In this document: positions 34,411 to 43,657 of the stretch, one piece after another
Numbering within the stretch: the stretch's first letter is position 1
Layout of the letters: every line of letters begins with the position of its first letter
Assembly (NCBI GenBank): GCA_015490555.1
Contig: WFXO01000006.1
Coordinates: 1 to 61,355 of the forward strand
Length of the DNA: 61,355 bases
Origin: Caldifarciminota bacterium
Lineage (GTDB): Bacteria > Hydrothermota > Hydrothermia > WGAB01
Direction of reading: 5' to 3'
Program-made: the position numbers and the translations under genes
Notes under the pieces: generated by a model
Told to the model about the DNA's origin: nothing
What the model saw: the letters and a program-made list of their open reading frames with translations, nothing else
Databases searched by the model: none

Positions 34411-35916
34411 TTACTTCGCCGGTCGAACCGCGACGAAGATCGTGATTTGCCCTCGTTTGAGTTTGAAAATCACCGGTTTTTTCGACCCTTCGAACTTCTT
34501 CTTGGCCTCTTTGAAATCTGCCAGCCCTTTGATCTCGAAATCTTGGACCTTGAGAATCACGTCCCCTTTCTGGATCCCGGCATCGGATGCTTTCCCTTCG
34601 GGATCCACTTTGAGTACGACCACGCCTTCTCTCTCTTCGATCCCAAGGGCCTGTGCCTCTTCCGAACGGACATCTGCAACCTCCATCCCCAGCCACTCCA
34701 CTTTCCCCGGTTCGTAACTCTCTTCTTCTTTTCCGGGGCCTGCTTCGCTGATCTCCGTCGGGAATTCTGTTAAGGTCGCCTCGAGGATTTTCTCCGTCCC
34801 ATCAGGCTTCCTGACCTTCATGGTCACTTTCGTCCCAGGGGCGAGGTCTGCCACCATGATCCTGAACTTCTGGACATTCGGGACCGGTTTGCCATTAAAT
34901 TCGAGAATCAAATCCCCTTCTTCCAGCCCGGCTTCTTCCGCGGGTGTCCCGGGTAACACTTCTGCAACCAGGACCCCGGTGGGTTCTTCCAGGCCGTAAG
35001 CCTCAGCCAGATCTGCATCGACATCCTGCGGTCGGATCCCGAGGTACCCTCGGACCACCCGGCCTTTTTCAATCAACTGGTCCACTACATGCTTCGCCAA
35101 GTTAATCGGGATCGCAAATCCTATCCCGACGAAACCGCCTGAAGGGGTGGTAATCGCTGCGTTAATGCCAATCACTTCCCCTCGAATATTCACCAAAGGG
35201 CCGCCGGAGTTGCCGAAATTGATCGCTGCATCGGTCTGGATGAAATCTTGATACGACGGGCCTTCCGGCAAGGCCAATCCAGAGCGTCCCTTTGCGCTTA
35301 CGACCCCGACCGTCACGGTCCGCTCCAATCCAAATGGATTCCCAATCGCAATCACCCAATCACCGACTTGAATGCTATCCGAGTCTCCCAAGGGCGCAAC
35401 GGGCAATTCCTCTTTACTTTTGATTTTCAATACCGCGATATCCGTGCGGGGATCTTTCCCGACAACCGTCACATCCTCACCCCGATATTCCTTCTTGTTG
35501 GAAAGTTTCACGATGATTCGATCGGCATCCTTGATCACATGGTTGTTTGTCAAGATGTAGTAAAAGTCCCCATCCCGGCGGAAGATAAATCCAGATCCCA
35601 GACTGGTGCTCTTTTGAGGTTCCTCGGGAATCCCCTTGAAGAATTCCCGGAAAAACTCTTCGAAGGGCCCTTTAAACTCGGGGATTGGAGGATGTTTCAC
35701 CATGTGCTCTGCCGAAATGTTGACGACAGCCGGTTGAACCATGTGAATCGCTTTCGCAAATGGCCGTTCCGGTGTACTTTGAATCACGGCGGGGGCTTCC
35801 GGAGCACTGGGCTCTTGGGCCTCAGACCGGGTATGCAAATTCAAACTTGAGGTAAACAAAACACCCACAATGATCCCAGCAACAAGGGACTGAATGGCAA
35901 TGATCCATCGTTTCAT
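34411..35916 (-). CDS. HtrA/DegP-family periplasmic serine protease
   Basis: A protease/chaperone for misfolded envelope proteins. The 501-aa product has an uncleaved-looking hydrophobic start or signal (KRWIIAIQSLVAGIIVGVLF). The trypsin-like domain carries the full triad: His in ILTNNHVIKDAD, Asp in DPRTDIAVLKI and Ser in NFGNSGGPLV. Two PDZ domains (around residues 290-380 and 410-500) close the chain. AGGAGG is well placed before the ATG at 35916. It lies 25 bp after bamA in the TPR-clpC-bamA run, which makes sense because DegP removes misfolded outer-membrane proteins. The 3' end converges on the CCA-type gene with an 11-bp gap. Confidence 0.94.
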   Translation of the reverse strand: MKRWIIAIQSLVAGIIVGVLFTSSLNLHTRSEAQEPSAPEAPAVIQSTPERPFAKAIHMVQPAVVNISAEHMVKHPPIPEFKGPFEEFFREFFKGIPEEPQKSTSLGSGFIFRRDGDFYYILTNNHVIKDADRIIVKLSNKKEYRGEDVTVVGKDPRTDIAVLKIKSKEELPVAPLGDSDSIQVGDWVIAIGNPFGLERTVTVGVVSAKGRSGLALPEGPSYQDFIQTDAAINFGNSGGPLVNIRGEVIGINAAITTPSGGFVGIGFAIPINLAKHVVDQLIEKGRVVRGYLGIRPQDVDADLAEAYGLEEPTGVLVAEVLPGTPAEEAGLEEGDLILEFNGKPVPNVQKFRIMVADLAPGTKVTMKVRKPDGTEKILEATLTEFPTEISEAGPGKEEESYEPGKVEWLGMEVADVRSEEAQALGIEEREGVVVLKVDPEGKASDAGIQKGDVILKVQDFEIKGLADFKEAKKKFEGSKKPVIFKLKRGQITIFVAVRPAK

Positions 35917-35941
35917 TTCTCGTCACCTCCTCAAATTTTCT

Positions 35942-38206
35942 TTAAAAGGATGTCCCAAACTGAATATGGGGCATCCATTGTTTCCGAGCCAACCCATAGG
36001 CCAGATCGAGCCCAATCACTCCAACCATTGGGACCTCCATCCGGATCCCGATCCCCACCCCTTTCTTTGTGTTCCAGAGGTTGATCATCCCAGAGTGTTC
36101 CCAGGCATCACCGATGTCTACAAAGGCCAGCACGTACATCTGTTCGGAAACTCGATAGCGCTCTTCCACGGTGAAGATCCCATACACCCGTCCTCCAATG
36201 TTCTGTCCGTTTCGCCTCGGTCCCACACTCCGGAACGGATATCCTCGCAGTCCATAGGGACCGATATCCCCAAGATAGAACCGCTCGTAGAAGGGAACAT
36301 CTTCTCGTTGATACAGGCCACCGATATAGCCTCCCTTCAGGGAAACCACAGTGATCCATTTTTCCAGAGGCCAATACTGAGCGACCTCAAACTCCGGTTT
36401 GAGGTAGTGGACAGTTCCCCATAAGGGGCCTCCAGCCAATTCCAACGTCAGTCCGACCCGCCGCCCTTCGGTGGCGTTGAAAATCCGGTTCCGTGAATCA
36501 TAGAGGATCCGGGTGGTTACAGCAGAGGTCCACAGTGGGCTTCGTTCTTGCCAGAACCGGAACTCAGGCAAGTTTGAGAGCCCTTCTGCCAAGTCATAGA
36601 GTTCGATCCGTTCCAACCGATAGGTTGTTGTTAACTGCCAATAGTCATTCCAGAGACGGCGAGAATAGGTCAGGGCTCCCCCTTGGCGTCGGGTAGTGTA
36701 GTCCGTGAGGTAGGTAGAAACGTCGTAAATTTCTGCCCCTAAGGAATGACGTTGACCAAAGAGATACGGCTCCGTGAAGCCGAACTGAAAGTTTCGGCGT
36801 TTTGACCCGTATTCCAAGAGCAGATTCAGCCTCTGTCCTCGACCCAGGAAATTTGGGTTCTGCAATTGTACGTAGAGAGAAGGACCGTAAGTTGCTGAAT
36901 AAGACCCCCCGAGCCCCATCTGACCCGTCGGTTTCTCTTTCACCCGGAAGACCAGGTCAATGTACCCAGAGTCCTCTGTCGGAACAAAATCGAGGTTCAC
37001 ACTCTCAAAGTAGTTCAGGAAATAGAGATCGCGCTGACTCTTGATGGCCAAGGTCCGGGAAAAATACTTACCCGGAACCAGATCAATTTCTCGCCGAATT
37101 ACACTCTCATAGGTTTTGGTGTTTCCCACAATCTCAATTTTCCGGACTTTGACCCGGATCCCCTCCTGGATATGGAACACCACGTCAATCACCGAGTCCG
37201 AGACGAGCCGTTCTTCTGGCTGGATATTCACATAAATGTACCCCGAATCTCCATAAAGCCCTGCGATCGTGGCCACGGCCTCGTCAATTCGACTCTTTCT
37301 GTAAACCCCTGGGGTGTAATAACTCTTACCCAACACAGCCTTCAGGCGTTCCACCAAGGGGGGCCGATCCCGCTGAAGATCCACATAGGCTCGCAGTAGG
37401 GAATCGGAAAACACCTCGTTCCCTTCAAACTCTGTACGGCCGAACCAATACCGTTTTCCTTCGGTCAAATAAACCGTGATGTAAAGGCCATCCTCACGGT
37501 AATCCAAACGGGTGGAGTCGATCGTCGCGTTGGGGAATCCGTGTTCCCGATAAAAGTCTAAAATCTTGTCCAGATCGTCGGGCCAGGCATCCGGCAGAAA
37601 CCGAGCCTTCCGATACCACCTCTTTTCCCGGTTTTTCATCAAGACTTCCAGGGCCTCATCCGGATAGTGTTGATTCCCCACGATCTCAATATTTCGGATG
37701 ATATACGAGGAGCCTTCCTGGATGTGAAAGGTGAGATCGGCGTAGCCCAGAGAGTCTGGCGGAGCAATCTCGGGTCGAACCTGAACTTTCAGAAATCCTT
37801 TTTCCTGATACACCCCTTCAATCGTTCGTGTCCAATAGAACAAACTGCGTTTTGAAAGGGGGGTCCCCCTTCGAATCATCAAGGTGTCCTGGAGGAATTT
37901 GGTTTTGACTTTTTCATTGCCATCAAAAATGACCCGATTCACACGGGGATTCTCTGTTACCGTGAGAATCACGTTTGCTTGGTTATTGTGGAATTCAACC
38001 TCTATGGAGAGATCGTCAAAGAGCCACGATTTATACAGCCGCCGGAGTCCATTCCGGATGTCTTCCATACGGTAAGTTTGCCCCTCTCGGACGCCGAATC
38101 GGGCGAGGACACCCTCCGCATGGTACCATTTCAGTCCACGGACCTCAATCCGTTGGACTGTAAATATCGGAGTTACCTGGATGAGCAATAAAAGCCAAAC
38201 GGTCAT
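35942..38206 (-). CDS. bamA: Outer-membrane protein assembly factor BamA
   Basis: BamA folds beta-barrel proteins into the outer membrane. The 754-aa product has a signal peptide (MTVWLLLLIQVTPIFT). Tandem POTRA domains follow (starts VQRIEVRGLKWY, VNRVIFDGNEKV, IRNIEIVGNQHY, FGRTEFEGNEVF and VRKIEIVGNTKT, so five). An Omp85 barrel comes next, with the L6 motif in GLRGYPFRSVGP, ending in an aromatic residue (HIQFGTSF). clpC ends 40 bp upstream. An AAAGGAG site is rather distant (about 14 nt) from the ATG. It shows that the organism has a true outer membrane. Confidence 0.96.
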   Translation of the reverse strand: MTVWLLLLIQVTPIFTVQRIEVRGLKWYHAEGVLARFGVREGQTYRMEDIRNGLRRLYKSWLFDDLSIEVEFHNNQANVILTVTENPRVNRVIFDGNEKVKTKFLQDTLMIRRGTPLSKRSLFYWTRTIEGVYQEKGFLKVQVRPEIAPPDSLGYADLTFHIQEGSSYIIRNIEIVGNQHYPDEALEVLMKNREKRWYRKARFLPDAWPDDLDKILDFYREHGFPNATIDSTRLDYREDGLYITVYLTEGKRYWFGRTEFEGNEVFSDSLLRAYVDLQRDRPPLVERLKAVLGKSYYTPGVYRKSRIDEAVATIAGLYGDSGYIYVNIQPEERLVSDSVIDVVFHIQEGIRVKVRKIEIVGNTKTYESVIRREIDLVPGKYFSRTLAIKSQRDLYFLNYFESVNLDFVPTEDSGYIDLVFRVKEKPTGQMGLGGSYSATYGPSLYVQLQNPNFLGRGQRLNLLLEYGSKRRNFQFGFTEPYLFGQRHSLGAEIYDVSTYLTDYTTRRQGGALTYSRRLWNDYWQLTTTYRLERIELYDLAEGLSNLPEFRFWQERSPLWTSAVTTRILYDSRNRIFNATEGRRVGLTLELAGGPLWGTVHYLKPEFEVAQYWPLEKWITVVSLKGGYIGGLYQREDVPFYERFYLGDIGPYGLRGYPFRSVGPRRNGQNIGGRVYGIFTVEERYRVSEQMYVLAFVDIGDAWEHSGMINLWNTKKGVGIGIRMEVPMVGVIGLDLAYGLARKQWMPHIQFGTSF

Positions 38207-38246
38207 CTGGTTTTGAGATCACTCCTTTCAAAAGAGAGGGCCCGCG

Positions 38247-40697
38247 TTATAGTCCCCCTGTGGTTTCCGCCAAGAGACCTTCAATATGGAACTTCAATGC
38301 ATCGCCGAACACATCGGCGACCACAGCGCTCCCCTCTCGGATTTCGCCTTTCAAAATGGCTTCCGAAAGGGGTTCTTCGATGTATTTCCGAATCACCCGG
38401 CGCAGGGGACGCGCCCCAAACTCGGGATCATAGCCCTTCTCCGCTAAGAACTTCCGCGCGTCGTCCGTCAGTCGAATGGTGATATTCTTTTCCGACAAGC
38501 GTTCTTGCACGCGCTTCATCATAATGTCCACGATCTGGACCATATCTTTGAGGTCTAAGGGACGGAAGATGATGACTTCATCAATTCGGTTCAGGAACTC
38601 TGGTGGCACAATTTTCTTCAATTCTGCCCGCAGGGTCTCCTGGAGTTCCTGGAAGTCCAATTCACTCGAACCCGTCTTAAAGCCCATGGACTTGGATGCT
38701 CGGATGTTCCGGGTCCCGATGTTGGATGTCAAAATGATCACCGTATTCCGGAAACTGACCCGACGGCCAAAGGAATCGGTCAAAACCCCCTCTTCTAAGA
38801 TTTGTAGAAGCAGGTGGAACACATCGGGATGGGCCTTTTCAAACTCATCAAAGAGCACCACCGAATAGGGGTTTCTCCGGACCCGTTCTGTGAGTTGTCC
38901 GCCTTCTTCATAGCCCACATACCCGGGGGGTGCCCCAATGAGTTTGGAGACATTAAAGCGTTCCATGTACTCCGACATGTCGAGTTCAATCAGCGCATCC
39001 TCATCGCCAAAGAGGAACTCAGCCAAGGCTTTGGCGGTTTCCGTCTTTCCAACACCGGTGGGACCCAGGAAGATGAAGGAGCCAATGGGGCGTCGAGGAT
39101 CTTTGATCCCCGCACGAGAACGGCGAATCGCACGGGCCAAGGCGGAAATGGCCTCTTGCTGCCCAACCACCCGCTTCATCAATGCCTCTTCCATGTGGAT
39201 GAGTTTCTCTTGCTCTTTCTCACTGATCTTGAGAAGCGGGATTCCGGTCCACCGGCTGACCACTTCGGCTACATGCTCCGCGGTCACTTGTAAGGCCTCG
39301 GACTCGGAGAGTAACCGACGCTTGCGTTCCGCGATCCGCTTCTCCAGGGATCGCTCCCGATCCCGCAACTGGGCTGCGCGCTCGAACTGTTGATTCTCCA
39401 CCGCTTGAGCCTTGAGGCGCTTGATGTGTTCTAACTCTTCCTTGAGGCGCTCCAGTACTTCATCCGTGGCCGCCGAGGAAAGTTTTACCTTTGCCCCTGC
39501 TTCGTCTAAGACATCGATTGCCTTGTCCGGTAACTGACGATCCTGAATGTATCGATCCGAAAGCTTTGCGGCAGCTTCTATCGCCTCGTCGGTATACACA
39601 ACGCCGTGGAAATGCTCATACTTCGATTTCAGGCCTCGCAGGATTTCAATGGTTTCTTGCACCGTCGGCGGCTCCACAATGATCGGCTGGAACCGACGTT
39701 CAAGAGCCCCATCCTTTTCAATGTATTTCCGGTATTCTTCCAAGGTCGTTGCCCCGATGACCCGGATGAGGCCTCGGGCCAGGGCGGGCTTCAAGATATT
39801 GGAGGCATCAATCGCCCCTTCCGCGGCTCCGGCTCCGACCACCGTATGGACCTCGTCAATAAACAGAATCACATCCGGAGCGCGTGAGGCCTCGTTCACG
39901 ATGGCTTTTAAACGTTCCTCAAACTGCCCGCGATATTTCGTCCCAGCAACAATGGCCGCCAAGTCCAGGGCCAAGATCCGCTTGTCTAACAGAACATCCG
40001 GGACTTTCCCCTGAACGATTTTCTGTGCCAGACCTTCAACGATGGCTGTTTTCCCGACACCGGGTTCCCCGATTAAGACGGGGTTGTTCTTCTTTCGGCG
40101 TGAGAGGATCTCGATCATCCGCTCGATCTCTTTCTCACGCCCGATCACGGGGTCCAGTTTCCCCTCCCGTGCCAACTGCGTTAAATCAATGGAGAAGTTA
40201 TCCAGCGTACGGGTCTGAGATTTCTGCTGACCCCGGCCACCGGGTTGCCCCGTTTGCTGGCCGATGGTCTTCATGACCTCTTCCGCGACGACCTCCAAAT
40301 CGATTCCCAATCCCACAAGGATCTGGGCCGCCACGCCTTTTCGTTCACGAAGGAGACCGAGCAATAAGTGCTCTGTCCCGATGTAGTTATGGCCCAGTTT
40401 CCGTGCCTCCTCCATAGCGAAGTGGAGAGAACGGCGCGCACTGGGATTCAGGGGTAACTCGGTCATGGGGACAGGATGTTTCCCAGGGGGGACCATATCC
40501 TCCACAGCCTGTCGGAGCATATTGAGTTCCAGGCCCAGGTTGGAAAGGACCATTGCGGCCATCCCCTCTCCAATGCGAGCCAGGCCCAAGAGAAGGTGCT
40601 CTGTGCCAATGAAGTTATGCATCAAACGAAGGGCCTCTTCCCGGGCCAAATAAAGGACTCGCTTGGCTCGCTCGGTGAAACGTTCGCTGTAGTACAC
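38247..40697 (-). CDS. clpC: ATP-dependent Clp protease ATPase subunit ClpC
   Basis: A Hsp100 unfoldase that feeds ClpP. The 816-aa product has two N-terminal Clp repeats ([19 protein letters not shown] and [20 protein letters not shown]). It continues with AAA domain 1 (Walker [13 protein letters not shown]), a coiled coil containing a UVR motif ([15 protein letters not shown]) and AAA domain 2 ([20 protein letters not shown]). The UVR-containing middle region identifies ClpC rather than ClpB or ClpA. The start is GTG at 40697 with GGGGGG upstream, 3 bp after the TPR gene. Neither clpP nor the McsA/McsB/CtsR regulators are nearby. Confidence 0.95.
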   Translation of the reverse strand: MYYSERFTERAKRVLYLAREEALRLMHNFIGTEHLLLGLARIGEGMAAMVLSNLGLELNMLRQAVEDMVPPGKHPVPMTELPLNPSARRSLHFAMEEARKLGHNYIGTEHLLLGLLRERKGVAAQILVGLGIDLEVVAEEVMKTIGQQTGQPGGRGQQKSQTRTLDNFSIDLTQLAREGKLDPVIGREKEIERMIEILSRRKKNNPVLIGEPGVGKTAIVEGLAQKIVQGKVPDVLLDKRILALDLAAIVAGTKYRGQFEERLKAIVNEASRAPDVILFIDEVHTVVGAGAAEGAIDASNILKPALARGLIRVIGATTLEEYRKYIEKDGALERRFQPIIVEPPTVQETIEILRGLKSKYEHFHGVVYTDEAIEAAAKLSDRYIQDRQLPDKAIDVLDEAGAKVKLSSAATDEVLERLKEELEHIKRLKAQAVENQQFERAAQLRDRERSLEKRIAERKRRLLSESEALQVTAEHVAEVVSRWTGIPLLKISEKEQEKLIHMEEALMKRVVGQQEAISALARAIRRSRAGIKDPRRPIGSFIFLGPTGVGKTETAKALAEFLFGDEDALIELDMSEYMERFNVSKLIGAPPGYVGYEEGGQLTERVRRNPYSVVLFDEFEKAHPDVFHLLLQILEEGVLTDSFGRRVSFRNTVIILTSNIGTRNIRASKSMGFKTGSSELDFQELQETLRAELKKIVPPEFLNRIDEVIIFRPLDLKDMVQIVDIMMKRVQERLSEKNITIRLTDDARKFLAEKGYDPEFGARPLRRVIRKYIEEPLSEAILKGEIREGSAVVADVFGDALKFHIEGLLAETTGGL

Positions 40698-40700
40698 GGT

Positions 40701-41402
40701 TTATCCCCCCTGAGCGTTTTTGGCTTGAGACACTGCTAATGCCCCTTTTAACATGGCCTCTTCTTCTCGAAAGTCAATTGCGAAACTCCCGAGATCGTGC
40801 GATGCCTGATAGGCTTTTAAAAGATCCAGTGCACGCTGGTATTGTCCAGCGAAGCGCAACGCACGGATTTGTTTCAACGTGAGATAGGTCTGATAGGCTT
40901 CGACGGGAATCTTCTTGGCGGCTTTTGCATAAAGCGAAACCGCCTTCTCGAAGTCCCCTTGATCCAGAGCCAGGTCCCCCAACTTGGCAAGGGCGAACGC
41001 TTCTAAGTAGGGATCCCGAATGCCAGATTTAAGAAAGGCGTTCAGATGTTCTCGGGCCTGTGCGGTATCCCCTCGATCCAGAGCCAATGTGGCCAAGTAG
41101 TAGTGCGCCTTTTTCCCTTCTTGGGTCCGACCATACGTGCTCACCAGGGTATTCAACATTTTGGAGGCGTTTGAGGTATCATTGCTTGCAAGATACGTAA
41201 TCGCTTGAAGGAGGCCAAGTTCAGCGGTGGGATTCGGTCGAGGTTTGTTGAGGCCTCTATAAATGGAGAACAGGAGGAGAATGGCGATCAGGCCACCGGT
41301 CCAGTAAAGCCGTTCCGGCTTGGCCATCAAGGCATTGAACGCCTTGGTCAGGAACTCCCTGACTGGGTCGTGTCTCAGTTCTTTTTTCGTAAGTTTTGCC
41401 AT
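40701..41402 (-). CDS. Membrane-anchored tetratricopeptide-repeat protein
   Basis: A 233-aa protein with a cytosolic start (about 30 residues), one transmembrane helix (LYWTGGLIAILLLFSIYRGL) and a helical-repeat domain exposed on the other side. The repeats follow TPR spacing (AHYYLATLALDRGDTAQARE, AFALAKLGDLALDQGDFEKA, AGQYQRALDLLKAY). Its layout resembles YfgM, which links the Sec translocon to periplasmic chaperones, but identity is not proven. It is the first gene of the run leading to clpC, bamA and htrA, so a scaffold role in envelope protein handling is plausible. Confidence 0.7.
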   Translation of the reverse strand: MAKLTKKELRHDPVREFLTKAFNALMAKPERLYWTGGLIAILLLFSIYRGLNKPRPNPTAELGLLQAITYLASNDTSNASKMLNTLVSTYGRTQEGKKAHYYLATLALDRGDTAQAREHLNAFLKSGIRDPYLEAFALAKLGDLALDQGDFEKAVSLYAKAAKKIPVEAYQTYLTLKQIRALRFAGQYQRALDLLKAYQASHDLGSFAIDFREEEAMLKGALAVSQAKNAQGG

Positions 41403-41418
41403 GCTGTCACCCGCTCAA

Positions 41419-41447
41419 ATTATACCTGTCCCTTGTAAACAAGTCAA
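41419..41447 (-). promoter_or_regulatory. Strong sigma-70 promoter of the TPR-clpC-bamA-htrA run
   Basis: TTGACT (41442-41447), 17-nt spacer and TATAAT (41419-41424): 11 of 12 consensus bases. The TPR ATG is 16 nt below the -10. A 12-nt inverted repeat, CTTGT-AA-ACAAG (41432-41443), overlaps the -35 and the spacer and would suit a dimeric repressor. Confidence 0.85.
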
Positions 41448-41501
41448 GGAAACACGCAGCATAGAGAGATCTTGCAAAGCAATTGCCAGGGGGAAAGAAA
41501 A

Positions 41502-41527
41502 GGGGCGGCCCGTATACGGGCCGCCCC
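41502..41527 (-). terminator. Intrinsic terminator of the por operon
   Basis: A perfect 26-nt palindrome (13-bp arms, mostly G and C, centre GTATAC) is followed on the minus strand by TTTTCTTT. It lies 21 bp after the porB stop and upstream of the TPR promoter. This is the clearest terminator in the window. Confidence 0.8.
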
Positions 41528-41548
41528 ACAACCGTCTGCATTCCTCTA

Positions 41549-42478
41549 TCAGCCAGAGGCCGAAACCGTTGCCTCTTCAGGGAGAGAACCGTGGGTCTCC
41601 TGGTGCCTTTTCAGCAATTTTTCCCACTCGTGGTCTACAAAACGCTGGATGTAATCGACCTGTTCCTCCGTCAGATGCCGGAACCGGCCCTGCATTTTCA
41701 GGTAGTCCAAAACCGGACGGCCTTCCGGCCAGTAGTTGATGGTCCACCGTTCACCGTCCTCGATCTCAAACAAGGGGAAGACTTTGGTCTCTACAGCCAT
41801 ACGAGCAACCTTGATCGATTGATCGGAGGCGATTTTCCATCCCGGTGGACATGGGGACAAGATGTGGATAAACCGAGTGCCTTGAATCTCCTTGGCTTTG
41901 AGGAACTTCCGGACAAGGTCGTCCGGGAACGCAATGGTTGCGGTCGCGACATACGGGATCCGATGGGCAGACATGATCTCCACGATGTTCTTCTTGGGTC
42001 GCTCTTCGGGGTGTTTGACCGGGGTGGTCGTGGTCCACGCACCGTATGGGGTCGCACCGGACCGTTGGATGCCCGTGTTCATGTAGGCCTCGTTGTCATA
42101 CACGACATAGATGATGTTTTCGTTCCGCTCGGCAGCCCCGGAGAGGGCCTGGATCCCGATGTCGAAGGTTCCACCATCCCCGGCCCACGCTAAAACCGTA
42201 ACATCTTTTTCGCCTTTCACATCCAGAGCCGCGCGGATCCCCGAGGCCGCAATCGCAGCCGTCTCAAAGGCAGTATGGAACATGGGGATCTTCAAGGCGT
42301 GATTGGGCCAGGCCCCATCAATGATGGTCCAACAACAGGCAGGGACCGTAATCATCGTCTTGGGCCCCAAGGCTTTCAAAGCCAAACGCATGGCCACGGT
42401 CGCGCCACAGCCCTGGCACGCGAGATGGCCAGGATTCATCCACTCCTCGCGATTGACCTCTTTCCAATACCAACTCAT
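41549..42478 (-). CDS. porB: Pyruvate:ferredoxin oxidoreductase, beta subunit
   Basis: The thiamine-diphosphate-binding subunit of the enzyme that converts pyruvate and CoA to acetyl-CoA, CO2 and reduced ferredoxin. The 309-aa product has the N-terminal cluster ligands CQGCGA, the TPP-binding block WAGDGGTFDIGIQALSGAAE through YDNEAYMNTGIQRS and a late SPCPPGW cysteine. The ATG at 42478 has AGGAGT at good spacing and overlaps the porA stop by 4 bp (ATGA). A slightly longer start (42496) lacks such a site. Pyruvate specificity is inferred from the overall similarity to PorB; other 2-oxoacids cannot be excluded. Confidence 0.9.
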   Translation of the reverse strand: MSWYWKEVNREEWMNPGHLACQGCGATVAMRLALKALGPKTMITVPACCWTIIDGAWPNHALKIPMFHTAFETAAIAASGIRAALDVKGEKDVTVLAWAGDGGTFDIGIQALSGAAERNENIIYVVYDNEAYMNTGIQRSGATPYGAWTTTTPVKHPEERPKKNIVEIMSAHRIPYVATATIAFPDDLVRKFLKAKEIQGTRFIHILSPCPPGWKIASDQSIKVARMAVETKVFPLFEIEDGERWTINYWPEGRPVLDYLKMQGRFRHLTEEQVDYIQRFVDHEWEKLLKRHQETHGSLPEEATVSASG

Positions 42479-43647
42479 AATCGGACTCCTTTCCAAATGA
42501 TTTCCTGAGGTTCGGTTCGGGACCTCAGGTCTTCGTAAATCGCTTCGATGTCTTCCGCCCGAATGTCGCGTCCACCCAAGCCGGTCACATAGCCGAAGAG
42601 GAGGGGAGCACCGGATTGTCCATAGAGGGCACTCTTGATCTCCTGGTAGAAAATTCCGTGATGTCCATAAGAGAGATTTCGATCGATGATCCCCACCTTT
42701 TTCCGACCTCTCAAAGCCTGCCGAATGTCCTCGAACGGGAACGGCCGGAACATCCGGAGTTTCAGGAGACCGACCTTGTGCCCCTTCTCCCGGAGTTTCT
42801 GGACTGCATAACGTGCCGTCGAGGTTGTGGAACCTGCGGTAACCAGTACTTCCTCGGCATCTTCCAGCATAAAAGGCTCCAACGTGTCGTAGGTCCGGCC
42901 AAAGAGTTCTCCAAACCGTTGTCCCTCTTCTTTAAACACCTGTATGGCACGTTCATGGGCCTTCTGGAGTTTGTATCGAAACTCGAAGTAGACCTGTGGA
43001 TCTGCCAGACCGCCAATGACTTGCGGGTTGTCAAAGTTCAGGGCATAAGGATTTTGATAGGGGGGAAGGAACGCATCTACCACCTCCTGGGGATAGATCT
43101 CCACCGGCTCAGAGGTGTGGGACAGAATGAACGCATCCAGCACAATCATCATCGGCAGAAGCACCTGCTCGGCGACTTTGTACCCCAAGATCACGAAGTC
43201 GAGGGCCTCCTGGTTTGATTCCGCATAGAGTTGCATCCATCCGGTATCTCGTTGGCTCAAGGAATCGTTTTGGTCCGTCCAGATGGACCAGGGGGCAGCC
43301 AAGGCGCGGTTGACGTTGGCCATCACAATGGGAGCGCGGACCCCTGCGGCCCAGTGGAGCATTTCGTGCATGAGCGCCAATCCCTGGGAAGACGTCGCGG
43401 TAAACGCACGGGCCCCAGCAATGGAGGCCGAAATGCACCCCGCCATGGCCGAATGCTCGGACTCCACCGTGATGAACCGGGCCTTCAAGTCCCCCTCCGC
43501 CACCATCTCAGAAAGCAATTCTACGATCGTGGTCTGCGGGGTGATGGGATACGCAGCAATGACCTCGACTCGAGCGAGTTTTGCCCCGTAGGAAACCGCA
43601 TGGTTCCCCGTAATGACTTTCATTTCGCTTTTTTCCAGGACCTTCAT
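42475..43647 (-). CDS. porA: Pyruvate:ferredoxin oxidoreductase, alpha subunit
   Basis: The subunit that forms the active site with PorB and binds pyruvate and CoA. The 390-aa product contains the family motif YPITPQTTIVE, the VESEHSAMAGCISASIAGAR stretch, TATSSQGLALMHEM and a transketolase-type C-terminal domain (LVTAGSTTSTARYAV, VGLLKLRMFRPFP). The ATG at 43647 has GAGGAGG upstream. It lies 10 bp after the fused ferredoxin/flavoprotein gene and overlaps porB. Confidence 0.92.
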   Translation of the reverse strand: MKVLEKSEMKVITGNHAVSYGAKLARVEVIAAYPITPQTTIVELLSEMVAEGDLKARFITVESEHSAMAGCISASIAGARAFTATSSQGLALMHEMLHWAAGVRAPIVMANVNRALAAPWSIWTDQNDSLSQRDTGWMQLYAESNQEALDFVILGYKVAEQVLLPMMIVLDAFILSHTSEPVEIYPQEVVDAFLPPYQNPYALNFDNPQVIGGLADPQVYFEFRYKLQKAHERAIQVFKEEGQRFGELFGRTYDTLEPFMLEDAEEVLVTAGSTTSTARYAVQKLREKGHKVGLLKLRMFRPFPFEDIRQALRGRKKVGIIDRNLSYGHHGIFYQEIKSALYGQSGAPLLFGYVTGLGGRDIRAEDIEAIYEDLRSRTEPQEIIWKGVRL

Positions 43648-43657
43648 GGCAACCTCC

